Of a stretch of DNA of 64,000 nucleotides, positions 39,601-52,271 are shown in pieces (position 1 is the stretch's first letter; each line of letters begins with the position of its first letter). The stretch is taken from contig JACVVK020000192.1 of NCBI GenBank assembly GCA_018292915.2, positions 1,104,142-1,168,141 of the forward strand, written 5' to 3'. The notes below the pieces were generated by a model. It was not told where the DNA came from. It made no database searches and saw nothing but the letters and a program-made list of their open reading frames with translations. This DNA is from Batillaria attramentaria. Taxonomy: Eukaryota; Mollusca; Gastropoda; Batillariidae. Both the position numbers and the translations under genes were made by a program.

Positions 39601-41400
39601 CGTTGCTGTGGAAGCCTAGTCTCGTCTGGTAAGAGGACTTACACACCTGCAAAATATCCATTGGTACTCAGGCCCTGTGTCCTGATGACGATGGAGATGT
39701 ATAGGACTTACTCACCCTCAGTCCGGCTTTGTATGAAGAGTGGCCTCAATACTAACTCTAGCTCATGCCTGGACCTTTCAACTTCTGTGTGATAACAGTT
39801 GTTGTCGTTTAGCTCAGTTTTCTTTTTAACTGCACAAAGATGAATCATCGTGATTACACTAGTCAGCCCCATGAGATAGGAATCAGAGAAAGGTGGTAAT
39901 TGACGTTTGTAGTGTACAGCCCGCGCCAGTCTTTGACTTGTACAAACCCCCTCCCAACTACACCCCCCCCCCCCCCCCCCGCATTTCCCCGTCCCCCAGC
40001 TCGCCATTACCTACACTCGCACAATCCCTCCCACCCGTTAGATGTACTGGTTAGTTCGTTTTTACCTGTCGTTGAGTGTCGAAGGCAAATAAGAGCGTTT
40101 AACGCCGAAACAGCCAGCAAATCAGATGCTCCCTCATGCTCTTTTTACACATCACGGATTTGGCATCGAGTCCTGTCCCTTCGTGTGTGACTGTGATGAA
40201 GAACAAGAAACTATACAGAGACAACGAAGTCTTACATGCCTTCAGCCCCTAAGATACGTTTGGTGTCTAAATTCGCAGACTAAGTCTGTAGTCAACAACA
40301 CCGGAGAACAACAACATACAGTGATTGTGTGGTAAACTTTGACTCTCCTTTCTGAAGGAGTTGACGGTATACTAGTAAACTGTGCAAATTGAATTCAACG
40401 AACGTACTGAGAAACTCGTTCTCTGAGTGTGATAAGCACAAGACAAAACTTGAAGAGAGAGAGAGACATTGACTCTGGATCTTGTGCTGTCTTGCATTCC
40501 TGTGTGTCCCTTGTGAGTGTTTTTACTAGAGCTGAAAGGTGGAGTTCAATGGAAACAGCTTTTCCTCAGTTCTGAAGGGCCATACCCAAGATTATTATTT
40601 TGAAGATCAGTGGCCCTACCTTCGTACGTCGACAAGGCCAGGCTGGAGGTGAACTTTTACACAGTATCACAGTGGAGATGGATACAAAGACTCGGCGCTG
40701 GTTTAACCCTTGCACTGGTTGTCGAGGTTACAGTCGAGCATTGCATACAGGAATGACACTGGTAACTGCTAGCCTGTGACCAAGAAGAGGCCGGGTCCGT
40801 GCCTCGGTCGAAGGGAGAGTAATCGGTTCAGACTTTAGACTTTCATGAATGGGGTTATTTCCCTTACACCAGTGCCATTTCGGTACGATCAGTTCTAGCT
40901 GCAGAGACAGTGCACAGAAAACGGATGCGTTGTATAACCAAGGTGAGGGTTAAAAGGATACTTGAACAGGTCGGAATATAGATGAATTCAAACACTCGGC
41001 ACTGGTTATAAAGGAGACATGCACAAGTTGTAATGTACATAGAGAATGTGACACGGTTGTGATAACCATTGTTCTTCGACTGAGTCAGTCAGTCAAACAT
41101 GTATGTTTTGGTCCAACTCATTTGGTGGCTTGCTGGAACGAGCTCTAAGAATTCTTTTACTATTATTTCAATGATTTACATATCAGTAGAGATGTAATGT
41201 AATTTATGAGTTTTTGATATTGTTTGTTGTGATATATTCATGTGCCCTTTTTTGGTGTGGCTGGTCGTAAATATGACTAAAGGGAGGTAACATTTCTGAG
41301 AGACACGGTTTAACCTGTGTGCCCTTGTGTCCCTTGCAAGCTGCATCTCACCACATTTCTATTATTACTTTGGAACTGGGGCGAAATAAGTGAGGTTGGT
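39601..41400 (+). other. Probable 3' UTR of the TRPC gene
   Basis: Sequence after the stop codon is low in repeats. No AATAAA is seen here, so the cleavage site is unknown. AATATA near 40975 and TATAAA near 40995 are weak variants. A poly-C lies at 39963-39979. Confidence 0.4.
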
Positions 41401-42432
41401 TGGTTGGTTGGTTTGCTGGTTGGTCCTTCGCTTGTTTGTTTGCATGTTTTAGGGTGGGCTTTTTTTGTTTTGTTTTTTGTTTTTTGTTTTTTTTTTGTTT
41501 GTTTGTTTGTTTGTTTTTTGGGGGGTGGTTTGTTTGTTTGTTTGATTTTATTTTGATGTCCATGTGCCGAAGAAACGTTCTGTTTATTGTAACACTTACC
41601 CCTTTTTTAACATAACTAGTACTGTCCTTCGCCGCTAGATACACGTCTTTGTGAGTGCACCTTACCACCACCCCCCCCCCCCAACACCCTCCCACCCCCA
41701 CCCCACCCCGCAAGTTTTTTTTAAATTTTATTGTCATGACCTTGGTTACCAAAACAAATCTGAGAATGGTTTGTTTGTTTGTTTGTTGTTTGTTTGTTTG
41801 TTTGTTTGTTTGTTTGTTTCAAGTTTTAATGTTTGTTGGTTGGTTGGTCTTGTTCACCCCTTTCACACGTGGCACTGTTCATTCGGGCCAGCAGTCAGAG
41901 ATCTCCATGTACTCCGGCTTCCTCGACGCCCCCTCCCCTCCCCCCTCTCCCTTCCCCCCTCCCCCCCCCCTCGACGCCGCTACGCTCCCCCGGCCCCCTA
42001 CTTGATATTAATGCCCTGCGTTATTCCATGTGTATTGGTGTTTCTGTTTTCAGAGAGATCTCAAAATGCATGCATTTATCTGGAGTCAATAGTACTGAAA
42101 GACGCACCTTTGTCGCTGTCAGTGTTTGCACAGTGTCCACCGACTGTTTTAAATTCTGAAATCTAGTTCACGAAAATCCGTGTCAATACTCAACTTTAAT
42201 TTCTCATTGTTCTCTTGAAAATAATGTGATTTTGCTTGTGGATTTATTTAACGTTACCAATTATGGCCTGTCATTCGTTCTGTCGCACAATTACCGTCAG
42301 TTGTAAGGCGTAAACGGAACAGAAAATGTTTAATTTGTGTTAATATTAGTACTTCTTGTTGATTGTGTAAACTGGCGTTTATGAAATCCGTGGTCGTCAG
42401 CAAGGCCGGTTAGCTTTGTGTTAGCAGCGCGG
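41401..42432. other. GTTT/GGTT-rich and C-rich non-coding DNA
   Basis: GTTT runs lie at 41490-41545 and 41769-41818, with C-rich tracts at 41670 and 41935-41975. A short SINE-B body fragment, GTGGCACTGTTCATTCGGGC then TACTCCGGCTTCCTC, is at 41868-41925. Confidence 0.6.
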
Positions 42433-42655
42433 TTAAATCTTAAGAGCCCAAGCCCTGCCCGCTACGTGATAAGACTGGCGAAAAGGAACAAGCCACTGCG
42501 CACCAGTAGGAGCCACTTCGAGCCACCATTACGCAAGGTGTGGGCCTTCCCGATAGGCGCGAGACTGCAGCCGATTGCCGTGGATTTAAGTGGCTTCTAG
42601 CGATCTGAATACTTCAAGTAAAAACACGATTTTGCACGGGCTTTTAAAGGTTATA
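42433..42655 (+). repeat. Repeat C, uninterrupted copy downstream of the gene
   Basis: It begins AATCTTAAGAGCCCAAGCCC and ends near GCACGGGCTTTTAAAGG, with the same inverted arms as the other copies. Confidence 0.75.
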
Positions 42656-43559
42656 TCTGGTTGGCTGGTTGGTTGGCTGGTTGAATGGTTGGTGGTTTAC
42701 TTGCTAGTGTGGGTAAGTTTAGGTTACGGGTACATCCGTGTCTTACCTTTGTCTTCATTATCTTTGTCCTCTTGCATGTCTAGTACACGTGCACGAGAAC
42801 TCTTGCCTTGGCTCATAACACTGTGCTTGAGTGACTCTAGTTTGACTAGTGCACATGTACTTTATTTACTGTGATATTCTGAGGTGTATGGTGTGACTGC
42901 GAGTATTATTATTATTATTATATTGGAGGTTTTAGGGGGAGCGTTGTTATTATTGACGTTTTTGTTCCTGTGAGATGATTATGATTATTATATATTATTA
43001 CTATCATCATTTCGACAGAGTATTTTGTTTTGTATTGACGTCATCTAGCTTTGACAAAAATGTTGTGATCAAAAGTGGCTCGAATCATTGTTGTTTATCT
43101 GTCTCAAAATTAATATTTAATTTATGACGTAGTTTTACGCAGTGGCTGGGGTGGATCGCTGAACGGACTCAGCTGTAAGGAAGCAAACTGTAAGGCGGTG
43201 TACTGACTGACGCGGTCACGAATTTCACGCTGTTGTTGGTTACTTCTGGGGCGGCTTGTTTTAACTGGTATAAGCGCCTAAGTGCCATGGGTTTGATAAT
43301 CACCTAGGCCATTTTACCATTTGAGGGTAGAAATGCATGTGACAAGCTAAACATGTGTGTGTACGTATGTACTAATTAATGCAAGGGGACTATACTTCGC
43401 CGGATGGACTAATGATCTAAGGGGCACAACCTTGGAAGAGAGGTTTCCTCATAGCTCAGTGGTTCAAAAACGACCGTCCCACGAAACAAGCAAATTGTGA
43501 AGCAGGATCTACAGCCGTAGCCAGTTTTGTTTCCGTTGTTTCGAGTGCGTTATAAAGAA

Positions 43560-43560
<1 letters not shown>
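42656..43560. other. Intergenic, unassigned
   Basis: Short ATT runs at 42903 and 42985. Nothing gene-like. Confidence 0.4.

Positions 43561-43624
<64 letters not shown>
43561..43624 (+). repeat. (CT)n microsatellite, last CT array in the window
   Basis: Pure CT, 64 bp. No comparable CT array occurs after this point. Confidence 0.95.
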
Positions 43625-43628
<4 letters not shown>

Positions 43629-43717
43629 CACCACACGCTCATGCGCACATACTCTTGTTTGCTCTTCTGTTTTAAGTGACAAACCACTTTCCCGAGGGAC
43701 AATACCAAATTAGTGAG

Positions 43718-43914
43718 ATTTAGTAGGACTTCGTAAGGAGGACTTCGTTGAGTAGCGTAACCCATTTACATGTAAATTAGGCTCACACGGCAGAGGCCGG
43801 CCGCGAGCTGCTAACGCGCTGCGATTAGCTAATGGTACCCGTAACGTGCCTAATTTACATGCAAGTGGGTTACGCTGCTCAGCGAAGTTCTCCGTACGAA
43901 GCCCTACTAAGTCT
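43718..43914. mobile_element. Foldback MITE with about 65-bp inverted arms
   Basis: The left arm 43718-43782 (TAGTAGGACTTCGTAAGGAG, AGTAGCGTAACCCATTTACA, TGTAAATTAGGC) is matched by the inverse right arm 43848-43914 at roughly 85% identity, around a 65-bp centre. There is no coding capacity. It is a single copy in the window and the target duplication is unclear. Confidence 0.85.
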
Positions 43915-44307
43915 AAGTTTATTCTATTGTTACGTCATTTCAAGTAAAGAACTAAAATCGGTAAAGAGTGCTTTAATTTTTTTGTGCGTCTAAGTAGTTA
44001 GTACAAACCTTATATGAGTGTTCCTTTAATTTTTTTAATTTGTTTTAATCAGTTTTTAATTGCCTTTACAGTTGCATGGCGGAACGCTGTCCTTTGGGGG
44101 GGGGGGGGTTAGTAATAAAAAAGCAAATTATAGCTTTAAAAGAGAGACTCAAAAATCGATGGATCATAAGACAAACAAAAATTCGTGTTTTGCTTGAAAT
44201 GTATTTTGAATGTTCAAACGACATCTTAAAACACGCAAGACAGACAAAAAACGGAGAAAGCCTCAGCAGCTGCTTTGTAGGCGTGTTTTCTAGCGTCTTG
44301 ATAAAAT
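43915..44307. other. Intergenic, unassigned
   Basis: Poly-G at 44096-44108. A 77-codon + frame at 44076-44309 has no recognised family. Confidence 0.35.
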
Positions 44308-44366
44308 GATCTTGTTTGTTTGTTTGTTTGTTTGTTTGTTTGTTTGTTTGTTTGTTTGTTTGTTTT
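44308..44366 (+). repeat. (GTTT)n microsatellite
   Basis: About 14 GTTT units. Confidence 0.95.
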
Positions 44367-44639
44367 TGCAAGATCAAATACAACCACAAGACCGCCTACT
44401 TTATGCATTTTTTTTTTAGCACTGATACGGAATATTTGCCAACAGAATGAACATCTCTATGTGGGACACATCCTTAACATGCACCCCGTCAGCATAATAC
44501 GTACTACTCGTATTACTGCGATTTAGAGTGAGACTGGTTAAGTTAAGCTACTGTCGGTTAATTTTAATACTCTATTTCTTTTCACATTACTGTAACATAA
44601 AAAATAAATCTGTTACTTGTTAACCTTTTCTGTTGGATG

Positions 44640-44649
44640 TTGCGTGCGC

Positions 44650-44691
<42 letters not shown>

Positions 44692-44795
44692 CGTTGTGTG
44701 TGTGTGTGTGTGTGTGTGTTGTGTGCGTGCGTGCGTGCGTGCGTTGGCGTGCGTGCGTGCGTGCGTCTGTCTGTCTGTCTGTCTGTCTGTCTGTT
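44640..44795 (+). repeat. (GT)n(GTGC)n(GTCT)n compound array
   Basis: GT, then GCGT, then TCTG units in succession. Confidence 0.95.
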
Positions 44796-44854
44796 TCCGA
44801 TTGTGGTGTTATTGGGTGGTTTCAGTGTTAATCATCATCATAATAATATTATAC

Positions 44855-44942
44855 TAAATAAATAGTAATAAATTAATAAATAGGATTTATAGAGCTCTTT
44901 ATCTCGCAGCAAAACAACTCAATAGCAACACACACACACACA

Positions 44943-44981
<39 letters not shown>

Positions 44982-45135
44982 ACGCACGCACGCAAATGCA
45001 CACCCTGATGCAGATGTACAATTACAGACAAAGGCACTGAAACAATGGCAAACTACTTAACTGTGAAAGGCCGCGATGACGGAAGACATGGGCTTTCAGG
45101 CTGGATTTAAACTGGGACTGTGTGCGAAGAACATG
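44855..45135 (-). mobile_element. L2-like LINE 3' end, minus strand
   Basis: The minus strand reads SQFKSSLKAHVFRHRGLSQ, the FK..LK..LF end of L2-type reverse transcriptase. A 3' UTR with a CA array (44930-44990) follows, ending in AATAAAT-type tandem sequence. Confidence 0.65.
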
Positions 45136-45943
45136 AATTTCGGCAGGCAGTATGTTGCTATTGATGTTAAAAATCGTCAACAAAATGACAGTTTATCACA
45201 TAGCTTCGACAGCATTCAGAAACAAAACACTAGTCCACCTCATTTTGAATTGAACACAATTAACATTGAATCAAAATAATAAAGCAGACAGAGAGAACAA
45301 AGTGAGGAAGATAAGGTCTGGTCTCAGTTTAATACTGCTGGGAACTAACAGCAACAACAGCACTTCTTGGCGGATACCAACTCATCTTTGAGCCGCCACA
45401 CAACCAGATCATTTGCCTTGGTAAAAGTATTTGAAAATGTGAAAAAAAAAAGAAAGATCAAGTTGGAAAAGCCGATTGCACATATACACTTCGAAACCAT
45501 ACAGACAGGAATTGTGAGTTCATTAATTTTGTTCGTACATTGGTCTTTTCTGGCCTAAACCTTGCACAAGAGGATTTTAACATACACAAGGGAGTGAAAC
45601 GGAGAACGGTTGTATTCAAATGCTGGGTAAGAGTTACTTCCCGTGTTACCGCTGGCCATCTAACGCTATACTGAGTGCATTTGGTAAGTCAGCTGCCAAC
45701 GATCTTTGAAGATAACTTGTTATGGAGCCACTTTTGTAGATCTGTTGCAATGAAAAGATCCTTCAGGAAGTTGTGACCTATTACATCTTATAACGGCCGG
45801 TGTTCTTTGTCTTTCCGTTTCTTCTCGGCGTAAGTAAAACCAGCCTAAATTGCTATAGCATTTTCACTGTTTTGAAAACCCGACAATCTCTTCTCTGTCT
45901 AGTCCGCAACCAGATAACGTCGTCTGCACACGGTACACTTCTA
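45136..45943. other. Intergenic, unassigned
   Basis: No gene or repeat is recognised. Confidence 0.35.
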
Positions 45944-46014
45944 GAACAAACTCGAACTCACGACCCGAGCATTGAAAATCTAACGCTCTACCATTCGGCT
46001 GTCTCGGCTACCCG
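45944..46014 (-). mobile_element. SINE-A head fragment, minus strand
   Basis: CGAACTCACGACCCGAGCAT and ACGCTCTACCATTCGGCT are the inverse SINE-A head. Body and tail are absent. Confidence 0.8.
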
Positions 46015-46572
46015 AACTAAAGGATGAAAAGGGACAGAGAATATGCCATATGTTCATATGGTTCTTTGATTCTGTGTTTAGTTCGTTCTCTTTTGTTTTT
46101 GGTCAATTTGTACTCGTTTCATGTCTGATGGTGATTCTTTGTTGCTGCTATGGATGACGACGTGGCCATCGGAAACGCCTCTACACACCAAACTGTACGG
46201 CCTTCAGCGGGAGCTGGAGAGGACAGCAGACTTCATGCTCAGAACTGAACTTCCAGTGTGACCGAGAGACGAACGACAACAACAACATTTCTGATGGTGT
46301 ATAATGCATAATAGTGTGTGCTGGCTGGTCGGATGAACCGCAATGGAAACATCACCAATCAATACAAGAAAACAAACCTCTTCAATAAAATCGACTAGTG
46401 AAGACTGTAACTTGGCCCATCGTCCAACGTTTTCAGGCTACAGAGGAGACAAGACGGTTTTGTTTTGGGAACAGCTGTGCTTATGAGCGCGAATGTAAGC
46501 TCGAAACAGTCTAATGAATACTTCAACTTCTTTAGCAACCAGCCCTGACGAATAATTTAAATCGCTCTTCCT
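46015..46572. other. Intergenic, unassigned
   Basis: No recognised element. Confidence 0.35.
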
Positions 46573-46574
46573 CC

Positions 46575-46611
<37 letters not shown>

Positions 46612-46748
46612 GATGGTGGTGGTGGTGACGACGACGACGACGACGATGATGATGATGATGATGACGACGACGATGATGATGATGATGATGATGATGACAA
46701 CGACGACGACGATGATGATGATGACGACGACGACGATGATGATGATAC
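46573..46748 (+). repeat. (GTT)n, (GGT)n, (GAC/GAT)n arrays
   Basis: Trinucleotide runs in series. The His/Arg/Gln frames through it are artefacts. Confidence 0.95.
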
Positions 46749-47275
46749 ATTAAATATGCCGATCCCGGTTCTTTTTCGCTTGTGTTCTCTCCAGCTGAGT
46801 CCTTGACTATAAGGGAAAAAGGGAGAAGGTTTGTTTGGTGGGAAGGGGGAGGGGGGGGGGGGGCACTCAGACGAGGTGGAGAAGGAGCAGCATTTCTAGC
46901 CTGTCTGACTACGGTACACGCTAGACAACATTGCGTCTGACTGCAAGGCCACCCCTTTATTCCCTGGACACACGGTACGTGAGCGTGCCCCACCCCAGTG
47001 TCAAGCCTCCGCTAAAGATACCGAGCGAGACACCGGAACCAGCCTGTGTTCATCTGATCAACACGGACCACAATCTCCTGATGCCTGGCTGGATCTGCAT
47101 CGACGGATGTCCTAGGTCGCAATCGAATTAGTCAGTTTTGGAGGGGTGCGCCGAGTTGTTTTCGTTGTCAATGCTCTGGTTTGTTTCTCCCCGAGGATCA
47201 GAGCATCTGGTGGGGACTGGCTGCTGCCCCTCGCTCGCTGGTTTATAGTTATGTTGTGGTGGTGTTAATGGTGTT
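46749..47275. other. Intergenic with one unassigned open frame (46931-47131)
   Basis: Poly-G at 46849-46863. The 66-codon + frame 46931-47131 has mixed composition (for example LINTDHNLLMPGW) but no family match and no splice context. I do not call it a gene. Confidence 0.3.
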
Positions 47276-47279
47276 GTGT

Positions 47280-47310
<31 letters not shown>

Positions 47311-47565
47311 CGTCGTCGTCGTTGCTGTTGCTGTTGTTGCAGCTGCTGCTGCTGCTTGTTGTTGCGGCTGTTGCAGTTGTTGTTCTGCTGTTACGGTTGT
47401 GTTCTGCTGCTGCTGCTGTGTTGTTTGCTGCTGCTGCTGTTGCTGTTGTTGCAGTTATTGTTCTGCTGTTGCGGGTTTATGCTCTGCTGTTGTGGTTGTT
47501 GTTGTTGTTCTGCTACTGCTGCTGTTGCCGCTGCTGCTGCTGCTGCTGTTGTTGCTGTTCCGGAT
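47276..47565 (+). repeat. (GTT/GCT)n imperfect trinucleotide array
   Basis: About 290 bp of mixed GTT, GCT and GTC units. It reads Leu/Val/Cys/Ala or Gln/Asn/Ser in different frames. Confidence 0.95.
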
Positions 47566-47800
47566 GGAGGCCAAATTTTGTGCTGGCTTTTACTGTCTGT
47601 CAATGACCCATGTTTGGTACGTGGAATCGGTAAACTTTGGAAGGGACAAATTGTAATGAGACAGAAAAGTCCGAATGCTTGTTATTCGTGATTGTGCAGA
47701 CCATCTTTTTCTGTAGTGTATGGTCTTTCTAGTTTGCTAGCTTGCTTGCTTTCTTGCTGGCTGGCTTTCTTTCTTTCTTTTTTTTCTTTCTTCGGTTCGT

Positions 47801-48310
47801 CTTGCTTTCCCATAAATATTGGTCTGTCTCAGACTGCAATGCACTGTTCGTATTTGTACACGAGGATATGCTCTAGTCTTTCCTTTTTTTCTTTCTTTCT
47901 TTCTTTCTTTCGTTCGTTCGTACGTTCTTTCTTAGTTCTTCTTGCTTTCCATAAATATTGTTCTGCCTCATATTGCAATGCACTGATCGTATTTGTACAC
48001 GAGGATGTGCTCCAGTCTTTCTTTCTTTGGGGAGCCGGGGTGGTCGAATGGTAGAGCGTTGGACTTCTAATGTTCGGGTCGTGAGTTCGCTCCGCTGGGG
48101 CCCAAATATTGTGCTGGCTTTTTCATCGTTGCCCGTCTTGATATCACCCTACTGTGGTGGAAAAGGACGTTAAAACCCCCAAACCACCCACCCCGCCATT
48201 TCTTTCTTCTGTAAACTCTGTCTTCTTCTTTCCCATAATTATTGTTCTGCCTCTTATTGCATGGAAGGACCGTATTTGTACACGCGGGCATCATGTCCTT
48301 TCTCTTACAG
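47801..48310 (+). repeat. Three tandem copies of a 90-140-bp unit, SINE-A between copies 2 and 3
   Basis: CCATAAATATTGGTCTGTCT, CCATAAATATTGTTCTGCCT and CCATAATTATTGTTCTGCCT occur near 47811, 47950 and 48231. Each is followed by CGTATTTGTACACG and a CTTT-rich run. Confidence 0.85.
48028..48197 (+). mobile_element. SINE-A, + strand
   Basis: GGGGAGCCGGGGTGGTCGAA head, CTGGCTTTTTCATCGTTGCC body and GGAAAAGGACGTTAAAACC tail. The flanking TTTCTTTCT on both sides fits a target duplication in a CTTT tract. Confidence 0.9.
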
Positions 48311-49109
48311 TAGCATCATCTCTCATCTTCTTATTCCCAGCACGTAATAACCGAAGCAATATCTCGCATTCCCTGCCCGTAAAGAAATCTCATCTCCGTA
48401 TACATGTAGCCCCTAGATCATTCTGCCGATGATTGCGTGCTGACGGCAGTAGCAACATGGCCATATATCCCATTTCTCTACCGGCCATCGGCCGAAAGAG
48501 AGACACAGAGGACAGAGAAAAAAATCAATGCGTTCGACCGGCGCCTGGCGGCGTAAGTTGGCGAGATGCAATGTTGCTGCTGCAGCTTCGGGGGGAGGAC
48601 GACGACACACAGCTAGTCAGAATTGCGATACAAGCAAGTCTCACAGCGATGACTCAATACTTTGTCATGACTCGCACGATGAATACGTAATACCATTACC
48701 GGGGTGGCTGTAGTCTAGACAGAGAAGCGTGTTGTGTGAGAAATCATCTTGTATTTTCGTCTCCACAAGCAAGAGGACCTTTTGCTGCTTGATAAAATTG
48801 CGACGTGCACACACAGCTATTGTGGATTGGCTAGTTTGAGGAAGAGGTTGTCCTGACCTGGGAATACCGTGGTAAGTTTTCATACGACAATGGCAATAGT
48901 AATGTAATGGTGTGTTCTAGTAAAACTTTGTCTATCTGTCTGTATTTACGCACGTGGAGGCAGGGGTATTGGTGACACTGATTTTTACTCAGGCAGTGAC
49001 TAAATATCCGTGCGTTACTGCATTGCTCACATTGCATGTATTTAAGTTCTTGTAGACGTTAGGCTATACATACATTGTTTGTGTCTGTGTGTATGTGTAT
49101 GCTTGTGTA
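48311..49109. other. Intergenic, unassigned
   Basis: An 85-codon + frame (48433-48690) shows no family features. No repeat is recognised. Confidence 0.35.
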
Positions 49110-49342
49110 TTCAGGAATGGAATTCTCTGCCTCCCTCCCTTAGGAACACCCAGACCCTCCCACAGTTTAAGTCAAAACTGAAGACTCACCTATTCAAGAT
49201 AGCTTATGATCTGTAGTATCATCTACCCCCCCCCCCCCCCACACACACACACACTTAGTGTTTCATGTTTCATGTATGCGTGAGAATGTGTGTGTAGCGC
49301 ACTGACTGTTCTTTGAGCAGACTGTTAGCGCTTTATAAGACC

Positions 49343-49396
<54 letters not shown>
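49110..49396 (+). mobile_element. L2-like LINE 3' end, + strand
   Basis: The + strand reads WNSLPPSLRNTQTLPQFKSK then LKTHLFKIAYDL and stop at about 49216. The 3' UTR has TTAGCGCTTTATAAGACC and (ATT)n 49344-49396. It is 5'-truncated. Confidence 0.85.
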
Positions 49397-49398
<2 letters not shown>

Positions 49399-49404
49399 TC
49401 TGTG

Positions 49405-49572
49405 GGAGCAGGGGCAGTCTAGCGACAGAGCATTGGACTTTAAATGCTCTGGTCGTGAGTTCGAATCCCGGTTTGGAATCATACATCTATATGTTGGCTT
49501 TTCCCTCACTCCCCCGTCTTAGTCATTGTCCGTATGAGTTGAAAAGGGACTGTGAACGCCAAAGAAGACATG
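49405..49572 (+). mobile_element. Divergent SINE-A-like element
   Basis: GGGCAGTCTAGCGACAGAGC, GGTCGTGAGTTCGAATCCC and a tail GTTGAAAAGGGACTGTGAAC have SINE-A architecture but many changes. It is probably an older subfamily. It lies directly behind a LINE tail. Confidence 0.7.
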
Positions 49573-50887
49573 TATAACCAGCTTGACTATGGTTGATTTT
49601 CACATGCCAACCACATCATTCTGCTTCGTGTATTTTGCATCGGTATGGGTAGGTTTGTCGTCTGCAAAATGATGGATTTTCACGCACGTTCCTGCATTGG
49701 AGAACACGTGCGTTTATTTATTCATTGTTGTCACTCTAGCCTGTCATAACGTCATAACAGACGACTCCACTCGGCAAACCCCTTCACTCTTCCGTGTATC
49801 GGCAAAACACAGTACGTCCCTGACGTCATTTTTTGGAAAAGTGGGTGATTTTAAGATGAAATAGATTGACGTAATGTTCTTTTTTCCTCAAATGACGTCA
49901 GTGGGCTTACTGCTTTCAGTCATGTCAAACTACATGTGCTTCCCTCGTTGTAGGGAGAAAGAAAGAGAGTTTGCCGGACCATGCCATGGGCTGTGTTCAT
50001 TGTGCCGCTGGACCCGATTGGCTGAATTCTGGGGGCTCGGCCCTTTTGATTGACAGGAGTGGAGTCGTCCATTCCCGGACATTGGCAGTTTATTCATACG
50101 ACGAACTTTGTATGTCAAAAAAAATATTGTATAGACGAGAATATACATTTTAATCACGCATACCACGACAAAAGTTTCAAGGTTATCTGACGTACGACAT
50201 TGGCTATATATTGATATGACTAACTTTGTACGTGAAATCGATAATGAAATCTTCACGTCTTCAACGACTAACTGTTTATCACGGAGAGGACTAGATGAGT
50301 ACTCTCGAAGTCGTCTGTCATAACGATTAGAATAGCTCTGAATGCGATACAATGCCGTCTACAAACTGTACGAGCCGGCGAAAATTCACTGAAATTCTCT
50401 TACTCGGATGTTACCTGTGGCCTCAACACATACTGACTCCTTGTGATATCCGCGTCGTGTTCATTAACCCTTTAGTTGGCAGGGTGCCAGCCCTGTGAGA
50501 TGTTGTCACTGTTCAGATGTCTTAAGACACAAACAAAGAGGTCAGGACTAGTGACAATAGTCCAGATTTAGCTTGGCGTGCTGATTAAAAAGTATGGCTA
50601 GCCATTCATTCATTCAGTCTCACAATAAACGTTACCTTTCCTATACAAGTTGGTTGAATGTGTACAGGATGCCCACGATATTCACATTACATGCATGGCC
50701 TCGCCATTTTCTCGCTGCTGTGGTCACAAATGCAGTATTCATTCACACTCTGGCTAAATGTTACCTCAGTACAAGCTGGCTATAAATATGTGCAGGCCGC
50801 CCGCAACAGTCACATCACATGCTTGACATGGCGGCCGATCTGGTAAAAGCGATTACAGATTAGACCGGTGAACAAGACTGATAACAG
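49573..50887. other. Intergenic, unassigned
   Basis: A diverged local duplication (CAAGTTGGTTGAATGTGTAC near 50646 and CAAGCTGGCTATAAATATGT near 50773) is the only structure noticed. Confidence 0.4.
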
Positions 50888-50888
50888 G

Positions 50889-50953
<65 letters not shown>

Positions 50954-50965
50954 CGCGTGTGTGTT

Positions 50966-51035
<70 letters not shown>

Positions 51036-51060
51036 CGCGTGTGTGTTCACGTGTGTGTGT

Positions 51061-51125
<65 letters not shown>

Positions 51126-51157
51126 GTGTGTTTGCGTGTGTATGTTCACGTGCGTGT

Positions 51158-51242
<85 letters not shown>

Positions 51243-51266
51243 CGCGCGCGCGTGAGAGAGAGAGAA
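50888..51266 (+). repeat. 360-bp compound (GT)n with periodic interruptions
   Basis: GT arrays are broken by TTCGCGTGTGTGTTCACG at 50952 and again at 51034 (82-bp period). Further variants lie at about 51121-51170, with a CG/GA end. Confidence 0.95.
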
Positions 51267-52090
51267 AGGCAATGTTACAGACAATAAAAGGACCGGCAAT
51301 GGAGACAATTTGCCTTTTGATGCACTTTGCAAATGATTAATTCCTGAAGACGTGCTAATCAATTCTTTCTTCAAAGGAGCTTCTGCTGTATATACTATAA
51401 TTACATGTGACTACTTGCTACTCTGTGTATCAACGGGAAATAACCGCCTTCTCTAACATTATGTTGTCAGCTCTTCTTGTTGTTGTCGTCGTCGTCGTAA
51501 ATAATGGGATATCAAAATACGGTCTTTCTTTCATCACTTTCCGGCTTTACTAAAAGCGCGAACGCTTGTAAACAGCTTTATTCCTGTCTAAAATTCATAC
51601 ACACCTAATCTACGCAATGTCAAAACCATGTGTCAGGTTTGTCTTCAACATAAACCGTTTAAAATTGTGTTTACTCTTCACGGACACGCACGCAAACAGC
51701 ATCCCTGTTGAGGCAAGAGGCAAAATAATCTAAACGAGACAGAACAGGCGTTTGCTGCATATGAAGATGACAGCTGGTTCCGTTTGAAAGAAAGTTCCAT
51801 TTTCCATCTCACTCCGAAAGGCTTAGAAAGCACTTGAGACCTGACTGGACCACGCCTCACGTGATTAGGGGAGAGAAGCCAGGGCTCAAGGAGGGGAAGT
51901 ACCTGCCAGACCGCGTTGGGTCGAAAGCCAATTAGGCAAAATCTCTTCTCTAAATGTTGTTGTGGCGATGCTGAGAGGATGAAAAAAAAAAAAAAAACTC
52001 GACAACAAGCATGGGAGGGGTCAAGGATCCTGAAAGTGCACAGAAGAACATATGTACTTTCAACACATAATTTTTTTTTCCAACGACCTC
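51267..52090. other. Intergenic, unassigned
   Basis: A short GTC run is at 51487 and poly-A at 51980-51998. No gene is recognised. Confidence 0.35.
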
Positions 52091-52103
52091 CAATATCATT
52101 CGC

Positions 52104-52271
52104 GGGAGCCGGGGTGGTCGAATGGTAGAGCGTTGGACTTCTAATGCTCGGGGCGTGAGTTCGATCCCGGCTGGGGCCAAATATTGTGCTGGCTTTTTCA
52201 TCGTTGCCCCGTCTTTGATATCACCCTATGTGGTGGAAAAGGACGTTAAACCCCCAAACACCCACCCCACC
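52104..52271 (+). mobile_element. SINE-A, + strand, with 13-bp TSD
   Basis: CAATATCATTCGC flanks it at 52091-52103 and 52272-52284. Full head, body and GGACGTTAAACCCC tail are present. Confidence 0.95.

Noticed and set aside
46532..47606. Poly-Gln/His/Arg and Leu/Cys frames
   Set aside because: Translations of trinucleotide arrays.
50853..51374. 139-173-codon frames of alternating Cys-Val or His-Thr
   Set aside because: Translation of the GT array.
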